From: an uncultured Saprospiraceae bacterium
Lineage (GTDB): Bacteria > Bacteroidota > Bacteroidia > Chitinophagales > Saprospiraceae
Length of the DNA: 47,533 nt
Reading direction: 5' to 3'
Assembly (NCBI GenBank): GCA_938015805.1
Contig: CALLXF010000078.1
Coordinates: 1 to 47,533, forward strand
The notes below the pieces were generated by a model. The model was not told the origin of the DNA. It did not search any database and saw only the letters and a program-made list of their open reading frames with translations. The position numbers were made by a program, and so were the translations under genes. The first letter of the stretch is position 1. Every line of letters starts with the position of its first letter. Positions 28,801 to 35,095 of the stretch are shown piece after piece.

Positions 28801-30262
28801 TACACCAGATTACGTTTCTGGAGTTATGTTAAATAACGTAAACGGAACAAATACTACTTTTATCATTACTGATGCTACTGGGACGATTATAGCGTCACCT
28901 AATACATTAGCTGATTTAGAAAATTATGATTTTGATGCAGATCAGCCTGGTTTCTGCTATATATATCATTTAAGTTATGAGGATATTTCTGGATTGACAA
29001 CAGGGTCTAATGTGCAAAATTTAGGTGGTTGTTATGATTTAGAGGGATCTATAGAAGTAGAAAAAATAGGAACAGGAAGTGATTCTTCTTCTGTTCTATT
29101 TGATATGGATGCCTGTTCTGCAGGTGTGGACTTTGATGAGTTTACTGCAGATATTGATAATTATAATGGCTGTACTCAGTTTGACATTATAGGAGATAAT
29201 CTTACGGCAGGATTTTCTCACTCTTGTACACCTGGGATAAATGGATCAGTGGGTATGTGTTTTACAGCAGAAAAGTCATGTACTTATAGTGAGAATACTA
29301 ATAGAAAACTTGTAGTAGACTTAGAGGTAACTCCTGGCTCTTTTGGAACAGGTTCAATATCTGGTATTTCTTTTTACGAGCAAGCACCTGCTACTTTTGT
29401 GTGGACAGATGGTACGACTGGAGTCAATAATTTCCCGACCCTTTATGCTTTACGGATCTTAAAAAATGGAGTAGAGATTTTTGAGAATCCAAGTTTACAA
29501 ACAAGTTCTTCTTGGTCTCTTGCACAGTTTGATTTTTCTACTATGCCTGAATTTACAGTAACGACCACTACAACATTTACGATAGAGCTGATTCCGTATT
29601 GTGCTGGAGGAAATAGTTCTACGGATATTTCTATATGGGATGTGGATGAGTTGCTTATCTATTCTGATTGTGATAATCCTCTTGCCGGAGGTAATCTATC
29701 TGGAGGACCGTATGATATTTGTTTAGATGGTTTAGAAGATAACATTACAGATCTATCACTAAGTAATTTCTCTGGTGATCTTTCTTTCCTTTTAGTAACA
29801 GACGAGAATGGTAATATCCTAAATGTGGCTAATAGTTTTTCTGCTTTTGAGCAAATCAATTTTGATGAAGGAGAAGAGGGAACTTGTCTAATATGGCATC
29901 TAAGTGCAGACCAAGGATTTACTGGAGCTGAAGTGGGTAATAATGTAAACACAGATTTTTACGGATGCTTTAATTTATCTAATGCAGTAACGGTTACAAA
30001 GGAGAACTGTGGAAATAAGATTTCTATATTCCCTAATCCTACAATGAATACGGTTACGATTGATGTCTCTAGTTTTAGGTACACTAATATGAGATATGAA
30101 CTAGTTGATAATCTGGGAAGAGTCATTATGCAAAACAGTAAATATGATAATCTAGAAAGTATGATTCATGTAGATTTATCTAATCTTACGGAAGGGAGAT
30201 ACTATATAAAAACGGTTATCGATGGAATAGTAAAAGTGACACCGATAATTCTCGTGAAATAA
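22853..30262 (+). CDS. Giant SprB-repeat surface protein B (T9SS cargo, 22 repeats), paralog of A
   Basis: The protein has 2469 residues with signal peptide MRILYIFLCLLMSSIGFSQ. It has the same order of parts as protein A but without the internal interruption: N-terminal module (CTPDTISSVCFTMDAC on), GG-type module, 22 uninterrupted 74-residue repeats (23870-28753), GG-type module (LTGGPFLFCID), C-terminal module homologous to the N-terminal one (DMDACSAGVDFDEFTADI), GG-type module (GGPYDICLDGL), and a type A T9SS sorting domain (ISIFPNPTMNTVTIDV to the end). Repeats mostly read DTSCGENNGSA, with the WNTGA variant in many. The similar modules at both ends match protein A, so the pair arose by whole-gene duplication. 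Probable role: surface adhesin or filament (inference from SprB family). A strong bidirectional terminator follows. Confidence 0.9.
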   Translation: MRILYIFLCLLMSSIGFSQICTPDTISSVCFTMDACNANFSDTSLADYSEFTGNIINGVGGPEYTVIGDNIYRPDPEINTHSCTPGQNNAAICVSSQDDCMYTPGSDKALQFDILVTPGQDGKGSISCLSFYEASPEWFSWIGGSSGLNNYPQNFGVRVTVDGVEVFKQIDIATTPDWSFNNFSFENIPAFTVMEPTVFHFELLGYCTVGNGGVVNAWDVDEIKVLYKEDGVPDGGDLTTESGTNSIELCEGENITPNLENENGENYNYIITDETGVILGLPTTTPISLPFSNGTCFLWHLAYDTGLIGLNIGQNVADFQGCYNFSNSIEIIKHPNPEIVSFNFTDTSCGENNGNAAVVVNGGSGIYSYSWSNGATTASISNLVAGTYGITVTDSNGCDDQGVVFIGASTNPQVSVNKTDTSCGENNGAASATTIAGTGGYTYEWNTGATTSSVSSLSAGTYTVTVSDTAGCTDTETVIINNSSNPVVVLDKTDTSCGENNGSASAMTTSGTGGYTYEWNTGATTSSLNNLSAGTYTVTVSDSSGCTDVTSVVVNDSTSPLVTVNVISTSCGEDNGSASATSTAGTGGYTYVWSTGVTTSSLNNLGGGTYSVTVTDSAGCTDVMSVTISSSTNPIVSVSGVNTSCGENNGAASAISMAGTGGYSYLWNTGAVTSSINSLSAGTYTVTVTDTAGCTDTGSVTINDSTNPIVVVDKTDTSCGEDNGSASAMATSGTGGYTYLWNTGQTTSSIDNLSSGAYSVTVTDSAGCTAGFNITVNDSTNPVVTVNGENTSCGENNGSASATTTAGTGGYMYEWSTGAATSSIDNLSAGNYSVTVTDTAGCSDISSVTIDDSSNPEINISKTDTSCGENSGEATANVTGGTGGYIYEWSNGSSTATINNLSAGTYTVTVTDTAGCDDVSSVVIDGSSNPIVSITTTDTSCGLNNGSALADTSNGTGTYSYLWSNGSTSASITGLSAGTYSITVTDSQGCQDVGSVSIGASSEPLVNLDKTDTSCGENNGSAAANATSGTGGYTYLWSNGATTSSLSNLTAGTYTVTVTDTAGCTDTDSVTINDSTNPIVVVDKTDTSCGEDNGSASAMATSGTGGYTYLWNTGATTSSIDNLSSGAYSVTVTDSAGCTAGFNITVNDSTNPVVTVNGENTSCGENNGSASATTVGGTGGYTYLWSTGATTSLIDNLSAGTYIVTVSDTDGCSDTSSVTIEDSTNPEVSISKTDTSCGENNGEAIANVTGGTGGYVYLWSNGASTVSIDNLSSGTYTVTVTDTAGCEDISTVTIDSSTNPMVSINLTNTSCGLDNGSAIAVASNGSGSYSYLWSNGVTSSSISDLSSGSYTVTLTDSEGCQDVATVSIEESTNPVASAIGMDTSCGMEDGTATGNATSGSGGYLYSWSNGSTGKTISNLAAGNYTVTVTDSSGCTDTAAVVIGTSTSPMAAISATDTTCGEDNGSATASATSGSGGYSYAWSNGENMATISNLSPGTYTVTITDSESCTDVETIDILDSPELVVAISVTNTSCGENNGFIQLEAVNGSGGYTYAWSNGVTTALNDNLAAGNYGYTVTDNADCLVIGTLDILGSSSPLLAVTTTDTTCGENDGTAEASVTGGVSPYTYEWSNGFSSSSIDNLIAGNYGVTVTDLLGCTDEFNFTISSSDSPVVSIAGTDTSCGENNGSAVTNVTGGTGTYTYMWSTGDTTPSLLDITGGFYSVTVTDIQGCQSVDNVTIGSSSNPEISAAVSDEICSNNAGTVSLTVTGGSGDYTYNWSNGATTAILTNLIAGTYTVTVTDSEGCISVGAYTIINQTDLEIVVEGTDTCCGENNGTASVTMDCGIAPYSITWSNGDTEASLINLPPGTYTVTVVDAIGDTETGTVVVNDSTSPVVTIDGENTTCGENNGSASINITNGTAPYSIVWSNGEVDVTDLSDLASGSYTVTVTDAKGCTDTTTIVINPSILPDAGDLTGGPFLFCIDNTPDYVSGVMLNNVNGTNTTFIITDATGTIIASPNTLADLENYDFDADQPGFCYIYHLSYEDISGLTTGSNVQNLGGCYDLEGSIEVEKIGTGSDSSSVLFDMDACSAGVDFDEFTADIDNYNGCTQFDIIGDNLTAGFSHSCTPGINGSVGMCFTAEKSCTYSENTNRKLVVDLEVTPGSFGTGSISGISFYEQAPATFVWTDGTTGVNNFPTLYALRILKNGVEIFENPSLQTSSSWSLAQFDFSTMPEFTVTTTTTFTIELIPYCAGGNSSTDISIWDVDELLIYSDCDNPLAGGNLSGGPYDICLDGLEDNITDLSLSNFSGDLSFLLVTDENGNILNVANSFSAFEQINFDEGEEGTCLIWHLSADQGFTGAEVGNNVNTDFYGCFNLSNAVTVTKENCGNKISIFPNPTMNTVTIDVSSFRYTNMRYELVDNLGRVIMQNSKYDNLESMIHVDLSNLTEGRYYIKTVIDGIVKVTPIILVK
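23870..28753 (+). repeat. SprB-type repeats 1-22 of protein B
   Basis: Twenty-two units at a strict 222-base period (4884 bases) with no interruption. Each carries TxCG and GC cysteines. Variant strands such as WNTGA and WSNGA alternate, and units 20-22 are the divergent, position-conserved ones. Confidence 0.9.
24921..27140 (+). repeat. Higher-order duplication of five repeats (1110 bp) in gene B
   Basis: The stretch from 24921 recurs from 26031, an offset of exactly 1110 bases (five 222-base units). Similarity is highest over 24921-25260 versus 26031-26370, where I count roughly ten differences. It persists at protein level through all five units, including the distinctive CTAGFNITVNDSTNP and CGLNNGSA / CGLDNGSA units in the same order. 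Confidence 0.85.
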
Positions 30263-30285
30263 AATATTATAAGTTCGTAAAAACT

Positions 30286-30317
30286 AATAGGAGCCCGATT
30301 CTTCGGGCTCCTATTTT
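30286..30317. terminator. Bidirectional rho-independent terminator
   Basis: AATAGGAGCCCGA (30286-30298) and TCGGGCTCCTATT (30303-30315) form a perfect 13-pair stem around TTCT. Ts follow on the plus strand. On the minus strand the stem is followed by AG and five Ts. It therefore serves both SprB-repeat gene B and the convergent porin-like gene. Confidence 0.88.
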
Positions 30318-30394
30318 TGTATTTGAGAAAACATAGCTGCCTTTCTAAATGCCATGTTAAAAAGGACTACAATTTATTCTTGTTTTTTAACAGC

Positions 30395-30970
30395 TTAAAA
30401 AATATAACCTATACTTAAACCTAGGGTAGATATGGATTGCTTATCCATTAGTATTCCATTACTTCCATTATATTTAAAAACAGGAGCAAAAGATAGAAGA
30501 TTTCCAGAAATGTAGACTTTGCTTATTTTATATTCTACTCGTAAATCAAAACCAAATGCATTTGCCCTTGCAGATTCTAGTATACCTGAACTATTAGCTC
30601 TAATGGCAGGCGAAGTGCCATTAGCAAAAACGAGCATGCCCTTTAAATTTATTTGATCATTAACCTGATAAAGAACACCAGTCTCTATACCAAAGTATGA
30701 CCAGGAACCAGAGCTAATAGTTATTCCTTCAACATTATATTTATTACGCCCAAAAATGGCTCCCAAAGCGATCCCCATGTTGTTATTATTTAAGATTTTA
30801 TCCCATCCACCACGAATATTATATCCTATAGCAGCAGATGCCTCACTCCCTGCATAATCGCCTACAGGTATGGATAATCCAGATTCGAGAGTTTTCTGTG
30901 CACAAGTATTTTTAGCTGCGGCAAAAATTAAAAACAAGACTACAATATGGATTACATTTTTATTGATCAT
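30395..30970 (-). CDS. Small porin-like outer-membrane beta-barrel protein
   Basis: The product has 191 residues with a signal peptide (HIVVLFLIFAAAKNTCAQ). The mature part runs as eight or so amphipathic strands, such as SGLSIPVGDYAG, GIALGAIFGRNKYNV, YFGIETGVLYQV, GFDLRVEYKISKVYISG and a final STLGLSIGYIF ending in phenylalanine. A terminal aromatic is usual for barrels assembled by the BAM machinery. The protein is of the size of the OmpA/OmpX-like or 'outer membrane beta-barrel' domain proteins common in Bacteroidota. No ligand can be inferred. It is transcribed towards the SprB-repeat gene and separated from the next upstream gene by 98 bases, so it may be an independent unit. Confidence 0.78.
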   Translation of the reverse strand: MINKNVIHIVVLFLIFAAAKNTCAQKTLESGLSIPVGDYAGSEASAAIGYNIRGGWDKILNNNNMGIALGAIFGRNKYNVEGITISSGSWSYFGIETGVLYQVNDQINLKGMLVFANGTSPAIRANSSGILESARANAFGFDLRVEYKISKVYISGNLLSFAPVFKYNGSNGILMDKQSISTLGLSIGYIF

Positions 30971-31068
30971 GATTTTATTTAAAGTGATTTAATTGTGGTT
31001 TATAAAAGACACCGATGGAATTAATAAGCTTTTTTATAAAAAAATTATTAGATAAAAACTCAGCTCAT

Positions 31069-31431
31069 TTAATCCACATAATCCTGTTTAGTTACTAGAG
31101 CATAATAATTATTATCTAAGGCAAGGAAGCCTTGATCATAGCAAAAGTAATAGGTCACTCCTTTCTGAGTGATGTATTGATTAGTAAAATAATTAAATCT
31201 AAATCCTTTATCCTGTAATTTTTGGATATGTATTTTGGTTTTACCTTTTGGATTTAGAGAGGCTAGTATTTTTCTGTTTTTTCTGAGGACTTTATTAACC
31301 TTAAGCATATAACTATTAGTAAGGCTGTTTTCTTTATTGTTAAAAGTAGATCTACAATAATCAGAGCAGAATTTTTTATCTGCTCTACCAAATATTTCTC
31401 TATTACAATTAGAACAAGTTTTATCAGCCAT
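31069..31431 (-). CDS. Small zinc-ribbon protein of unknown function
   Basis: From ATG 31431 the product has 120 residues. The N-terminus MADKTCSNCNREIFGRADKK leads into FCSDYCRSTFNN. The four cysteines are arranged CxxC...CxxxC, as in treble-clef or zinc-ribbon tags found on many small bacterial proteins. The rest is basic, with a helix (LKVNKVLRKNRKILASL) and a stretch ending YYFCYDQGFLAL. The latter suggests a small beta domain, perhaps nucleic-acid binding (inference). An in-frame TTG at 31446 would add five residues, but the ATG is preferred. It lies 15 bases after the stop of the large barrel gene on the same strand and is probably co-transcribed with it, an unexpected pairing of a cytoplasmic and an outer-membrane protein. 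Confidence 0.72.
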   Translation of the reverse strand: MADKTCSNCNREIFGRADKKFCSDYCRSTFNNKENSLTNSYMLKVNKVLRKNRKILASLNPKGKTKIHIQKLQDKGFRFNYFTNQYITQKGVTYYFCYDQGFLALDNNYYALVTKQDYVD

Positions 31432-31446
31432 TTTTTTTAGTTGCAA

Positions 31447-33993
31447 TTAAAAATCTCCTCCTGATTCTCCTCCTCTTCTATTTCCACCACGTTTCTTTTT
31501 TTGATTAATTCTATAGCTTGCAGCAAGACTAAAAAATCTCGATCTCCATCTGAAACTTGATTTTTCAAAATAGTTTTCAAAGTCAGTAGTTCCGATTCTT
31601 CTACGACTATTAAAAATATCTCTTACACTTAAAGTTAAGGTTAATTTTTTTGCCCATACATCTTTACTCCATCCAGCATCCATACTTCCTACAGCATCCC
31701 AGGTTCCTTGAGCTGATACTCGTGGTCCTCGGTAGTTTCCTCTTAGTTGTAAGTCAGAATTCCAAAATGTAAATTTGGCAGTAAGTCTACCATTATACGT
31801 AATCCTATTATCATTACTAAATGCAAAATTAAACTCATTCTCAAAACTTTCCTGACTCTCTGTATACTCTCTTACGATCAGATAATAGTTATAAACAGCA
31901 TTACTGACTTGATCCTGATTTATAGTCAGCTGATTTCTAAAAATACTAAAATTGCCATCTAGACGTAACCATGATAATCCACTATAAGACATTGTAGCAT
32001 CGATCCCTATATCATCGATATTACCGATATTTAAGGGTACTCGCAATGTAGTTCCCTCATCTAGTTTAGCGACTTGTATTCTTTGTATAGAGGCAGAAGT
32101 TTTACGATAAAAGATACTTGTAGAAATATTAAAACTTTCCCAGTATTTTATGTTTGATATCTCATAGCTGTCTGTGTATTCAGGATTTATGATAGGATTA
32201 CCACTAAAAAAATTACGACTATCTGTAAAAGAGAAAAATGGATTTAAATCCCAAAATCTCGGTCTACGAACTCGACGGCTATAACTAATCTGATAGGAAT
32301 TCGTTTCATCTCGATTATAATTAAAATGCCCACTTGGAAAAAAATTAAGATAGTCATTTTTATTAACGCCATCGTTTCCCGCAGAAGGTAATTCTGTCCT
32401 GATCAGAGAGTACTCTGCTCTACCTCCTAACTGATACGAAAATTTGCCAAAACCATTTCCATAGATAAAATAGCCTGCATGTATGTCCTCATTATAAAAG
32501 AAGTCATTTACTAAGCCAGGGATTCCTATCGTATCTATTCCATCTATATTACCTACAAAAAAATCATTACGTACATCTCTGAGCGAACTCCTAATTCCTG
32601 TTTCCCATTTATGATTTTTACTGATTGGATGTATATAATCTACCTGAAATAAATAAGTCTCGTAGCCTTCGTCATTATTAGAGTACTGGTTTAGAAGAGG
32701 AGATGGAGATTCTCCGGAGATATTAAAAAATTCTGCCAGCTCTGATGATTCTACTTCTGATCGCTCGTTATACTGTGCTTGAATATTTAAAGTGTGTTTT
32801 CGGCTAGAGAATTCTTTTCTATAATTAAGACTGTACTCTGCGTTTAGTTCGTCCTCTCTCTCGTCATCTGTCCTGATCGTCCTACTGAGATATCCTGCAG
32901 TGTTAAAAGTATTTAAATAGTCGTCATAAATGATATTTGCTACATTATTTTCGTCACCTACTCGGTATACAAACGCCGCTGTGATTTGTTCTTTAGGATT
33001 TAGGAAATAGTCTAACCCAAAACGAAAGCTATTACTTAATCCTGTTCTAACTTGGGTTCTTTCCTGATCTAGAATAAAAACATCACTGTCTATTGTTCTT
33101 TCTTGATAAGTGGATCCTCCTCCTGGATTTTGGTTGTAATTAATACCATAGTTAAAAAACCAGTTGAGATTTCCTTTACGATAATTTAAATTAGCTCCAG
33201 CTCCATAACGGGTAGGGTACCCGACACTTAGGTCTACTACGCCATTAAATCCTGATCCTTTATCCTTTTTTAAAATTATATTTATTATTCCAGCCATTCC
33301 CTCAGCTTCATATCTAGCAGAAGGATTAGTGATCACCTCTACTTTTTCTATCATATTTGCTGGGATACTTCTAAGTCCATTAGCATTACCTATTCCTGCA
33401 AGAGAAGAGGGTTTTCCATCTACTAATATTCTGACCCCTTCGCTTCCTCTTAAACTTACACCACCTTCTATATCGACCGTTACTGAAGGTACATTATCTA
33501 AGATATCCTCCGCAGTTCCGCCGCGATTAGCTAGATCTTTTCCTACATTAAAAGTTTTTCGATCCAGAGAAAATTGGGTTTCTGATTTTTCTGCTCTGAT
33601 TTCTATTCCATCTAATTCTATACCCTGCGGACTCAGATTTATTGTTCCTAATGATGCTGTAGGCTTTCCTTTTTCTATAAGTATGGGATCGATAGTTTGT
33701 GACTGATAGGATATATACTCTATTGTTGCATAAAGATTTTTTCCACTAGCTTCTATAGTAAAACTACCATCGGGTTCTGTTACTCCTCCACCTACAAGTT
33801 GGTCTCCTTCTTTTTTGTAAATGGATATAGTTGCAAACTCTAAAGGGGTATTCGTCCCATTATCTATAACGTTTCCTATGATTTTTATACTAGGGGACTG
33901 ATCTATTTTTTCTTTTCGGATTTCTTTATTTTGGGAATATAAACCATTCGCGAAAAGCGAGAAAAAAATAAAATTCAAAATTATTCTACGCAT
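31447..33993 (-). CDS. TonB-dependent-receptor-like outer-membrane protein with carboxypeptidase-regulatory domain
   Basis: The protein has 848 residues. It has a signal peptide (MRRIILNFIFFSLFANGLYS), then a carboxypeptidase-regulatory-like beta-sandwich (IIGNVIDNGTNTPLEFATIS, to about residue 125). A plug-like region follows (GGTAEDILDNVPSVTVDIEG, VRILVDGKPSSLAG, MIEKVEVITNPSARYEAEG, IINIILKK), then a large barrel. This is the layout of the Bacteroidota 'outer membrane beta-barrel family' (PF14905-like) receptors, which resemble TonB-dependent transporters but often lack a typical TonB box. None is obvious here. The C-terminal tail after the barrel is glycine- and arginine-rich (KKKRGGNRRGGESGGDF), as in several family members. 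The gene is divergent from the phosphatase gene, with only 59 bases between starts. Confidence 0.9.
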   Translation of the reverse strand: MRRIILNFIFFSLFANGLYSQNKEIRKEKIDQSPSIKIIGNVIDNGTNTPLEFATISIYKKEGDQLVGGGVTEPDGSFTIEASGKNLYATIEYISYQSQTIDPILIEKGKPTASLGTINLSPQGIELDGIEIRAEKSETQFSLDRKTFNVGKDLANRGGTAEDILDNVPSVTVDIEGGVSLRGSEGVRILVDGKPSSLAGIGNANGLRSIPANMIEKVEVITNPSARYEAEGMAGIINIILKKDKGSGFNGVVDLSVGYPTRYGAGANLNYRKGNLNWFFNYGINYNQNPGGGSTYQERTIDSDVFILDQERTQVRTGLSNSFRFGLDYFLNPKEQITAAFVYRVGDENNVANIIYDDYLNTFNTAGYLSRTIRTDDEREDELNAEYSLNYRKEFSSRKHTLNIQAQYNERSEVESSELAEFFNISGESPSPLLNQYSNNDEGYETYLFQVDYIHPISKNHKWETGIRSSLRDVRNDFFVGNIDGIDTIGIPGLVNDFFYNEDIHAGYFIYGNGFGKFSYQLGGRAEYSLIRTELPSAGNDGVNKNDYLNFFPSGHFNYNRDETNSYQISYSRRVRRPRFWDLNPFFSFTDSRNFFSGNPIINPEYTDSYEISNIKYWESFNISTSIFYRKTSASIQRIQVAKLDEGTTLRVPLNIGNIDDIGIDATMSYSGLSWLRLDGNFSIFRNQLTINQDQVSNAVYNYYLIVREYTESQESFENEFNFAFSNDNRITYNGRLTAKFTFWNSDLQLRGNYRGPRVSAQGTWDAVGSMDAGWSKDVWAKKLTLTLSVRDIFNSRRRIGTTDFENYFEKSSFRWRSRFFSLAASYRINQKKKRGGNRRGGESGGDF

Positions 33994-33998
33994 AGGCT

Positions 33999-34006
33999 CA
34001 AAATTA
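33999..34006 (-). promoter_or_regulatory. Candidate -7 box (TAATTTTG) for the barrel gene
   Basis: The minus strand reads TAATTTTG, a TAnnTTTG match, ending 5 bases before the ATG at 33993. A TTTG lies 24 bases upstream of it (34031-34034), close to the usual -33 spacing. This is the best supported of the three start-adjacent boxes. The implied leader is very short or absent. Confidence 0.45.
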
Positions 34007-34052
34007 TATGTTTAGACGTTATAGCAGTAACAAAGTTTAAGAAATTACACTG

Positions 34053-34517
34053 ATGAAGTTGTTAATGATATGTTTAGGGAATATTTGTAGGTCGCCCCTC
34101 GCTCATGGGATTATGCAAAATATGATTGATGAGCAACAACTGGGTTGGACTGTAGATTCTTGTGGAACCTCGGGTTTTCATAATGGCGAGCCACCAGACA
34201 CTCGATCTGTAGAAGTTGCCCAGAGACATGGGATAAATATTTTATCACAAAAATCTAGAAAGCTTGTACCTAGGGATCTTGAAGAGTTTGATTTACTAAT
34301 TGCTATGGATTCTAGTAATTTTCAGAATATTAAGAATATGGCTTCTCCAGATCATTATCATAAAATAAAACTCCTTCTAAATTATTCTTATCCTGATATT
34401 AATAAGGCAGTTCCAGATCCTTATTATGAAGGTGGTTTTGATGCTGTTTATGATATGATTTACCAAGCATGTTTAGATTTGATCAGAGTAGAGAAAGAAA
34501 ATATTTCTTTGGCTTAA
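34053..34517 (+). CDS. Low-molecular-weight protein-tyrosine phosphatase
   Basis: This 154-residue protein has the full signature of the family. The phosphate loop is CLGNICRS (nucleophile Cys7, Arg13, followed by Ser14). The general-acid motif is DPYY with Asp122. Length is as usual for the family. Such enzymes dephosphorylate tyrosine residues on cytoplasmic proteins and in many bacteria counteract a tyrosine kinase of capsule or exopolysaccharide export. No such kinase is in the window, so its substrate is open. It is followed after 43 bases by a CAP-domain gene on the same strand, possibly co-transcribed. Assignment is secure. Confidence 0.95.
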   Translation: MKLLMICLGNICRSPLAHGIMQNMIDEQQLGWTVDSCGTSGFHNGEPPDTRSVEVAQRHGINILSQKSRKLVPRDLEEFDLLIAMDSSNFQNIKNMASPDHYHKIKLLLNYSYPDINKAVPDPYYEGGFDAVYDMIYQACLDLIRVEKENISLA

Positions 34518-34560
34518 AGCCAATAAATACTTTACCTTCATTTTAAAGCGTTTTATACAG

Positions 34561-35019
34561 ATGATGGTTATCCTAATGATACTGAGTTTGTTTATGCCTA
34601 TACAGCATGACGATGATTTTAAAGCCTATACGCTTAAAAGAGTAAATGCTTTGCGGGCAGAGGGATGTAACTGTGGTGGAAAGTGGATGCCGCCGACTGG
34701 TAAACTTACCTGGAATAATCGCTTGTTTGATTCCGCACTTATTCATGCCAAAGACATGCATGTACATCGATACTTTGGTCATTATAATAAGAGGGGAGAA
34801 GATATCGGAAGACGTATAGAGAAGACAGGTTATGACTGGGCCGTCGTAGGTGAAAATCTAGGAGAAGGTCAAAAATCCTTTGATCAGGTATTTAGGGATT
34901 GGATAAAGAGTTCTTCGCATTGTCGGATGCTTATGAATCCTAAAGTAAATGAAATGGCTGTTGCTAAATATCGTAAGTACTGGGTTCAGCATTTTGGGAG
35001 AGAGCATAGTAGATCATGA
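34561..35019 (+). CDS. CAP (SCP/PR1-like) domain secreted protein
   Basis: The product has 152 residues. A short hydrophobic N-terminus (MMVILMILSLFMPIQ) is followed by the CAP fold: LKRVNALRAEGCNCGG, LTWNNRLFDSALIHAKDMHV, RYFGHYNKRGEDIGRRIEKT, VVGENLGEG and SSSHCRMLMNPKVNEMAVAK. The conserved His and Glu of the CAP cavity are visible in HYN and GEN. The protein ends FGREHSR, near where the family's final strand stops. Bacterial CAP proteins are secreted, and their substrates are mostly unknown. The ATG at 34561 or the next one at 34564 could be used. The region downstream contains a small inverted repeat, TTAGGT / ACCTAA at 35025-35043, before the convergent dipeptidase gene. Confidence 0.88.
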   Translation: MMVILMILSLFMPIQHDDDFKAYTLKRVNALRAEGCNCGGKWMPPTGKLTWNNRLFDSALIHAKDMHVHRYFGHYNKRGEDIGRRIEKTGYDWAVVGENLGEGQKSFDQVFRDWIKSSSHCRMLMNPKVNEMAVAKYRKYWVQHFGREHSRS

Positions 35020-35024
35020 TCATC

Positions 35025-35043
35025 TTAGGTACATGGAACCTAA
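35025..35043. other. Short inverted repeat between convergent genes
   Basis: TTAGGT and ACCTAA pair around ACATGGA, 6 bases after the CAP gene's stop. It has no T-tract and six pairs only, so a terminator role is uncertain. Confidence 0.25.
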
Positions 35044-35095
35044 ATACCGATCTATCAAAATTCTTTATCTATAAGCTTTCAGATACGGAGATCTC

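Noticed and set aside
23302-29952. Several minus-strand open frames opposite gene B
   Set aside because: They have low-complexity translations that mirror the repeat, with no plausible starts or protein features. The plus strand is clearly coding.
33329-33706. Plus-strand frame inside the TonB-receptor-like gene
   Set aside because: It mirrors the plug region of the real gene, with proline- and serine-rich shadow sequence.
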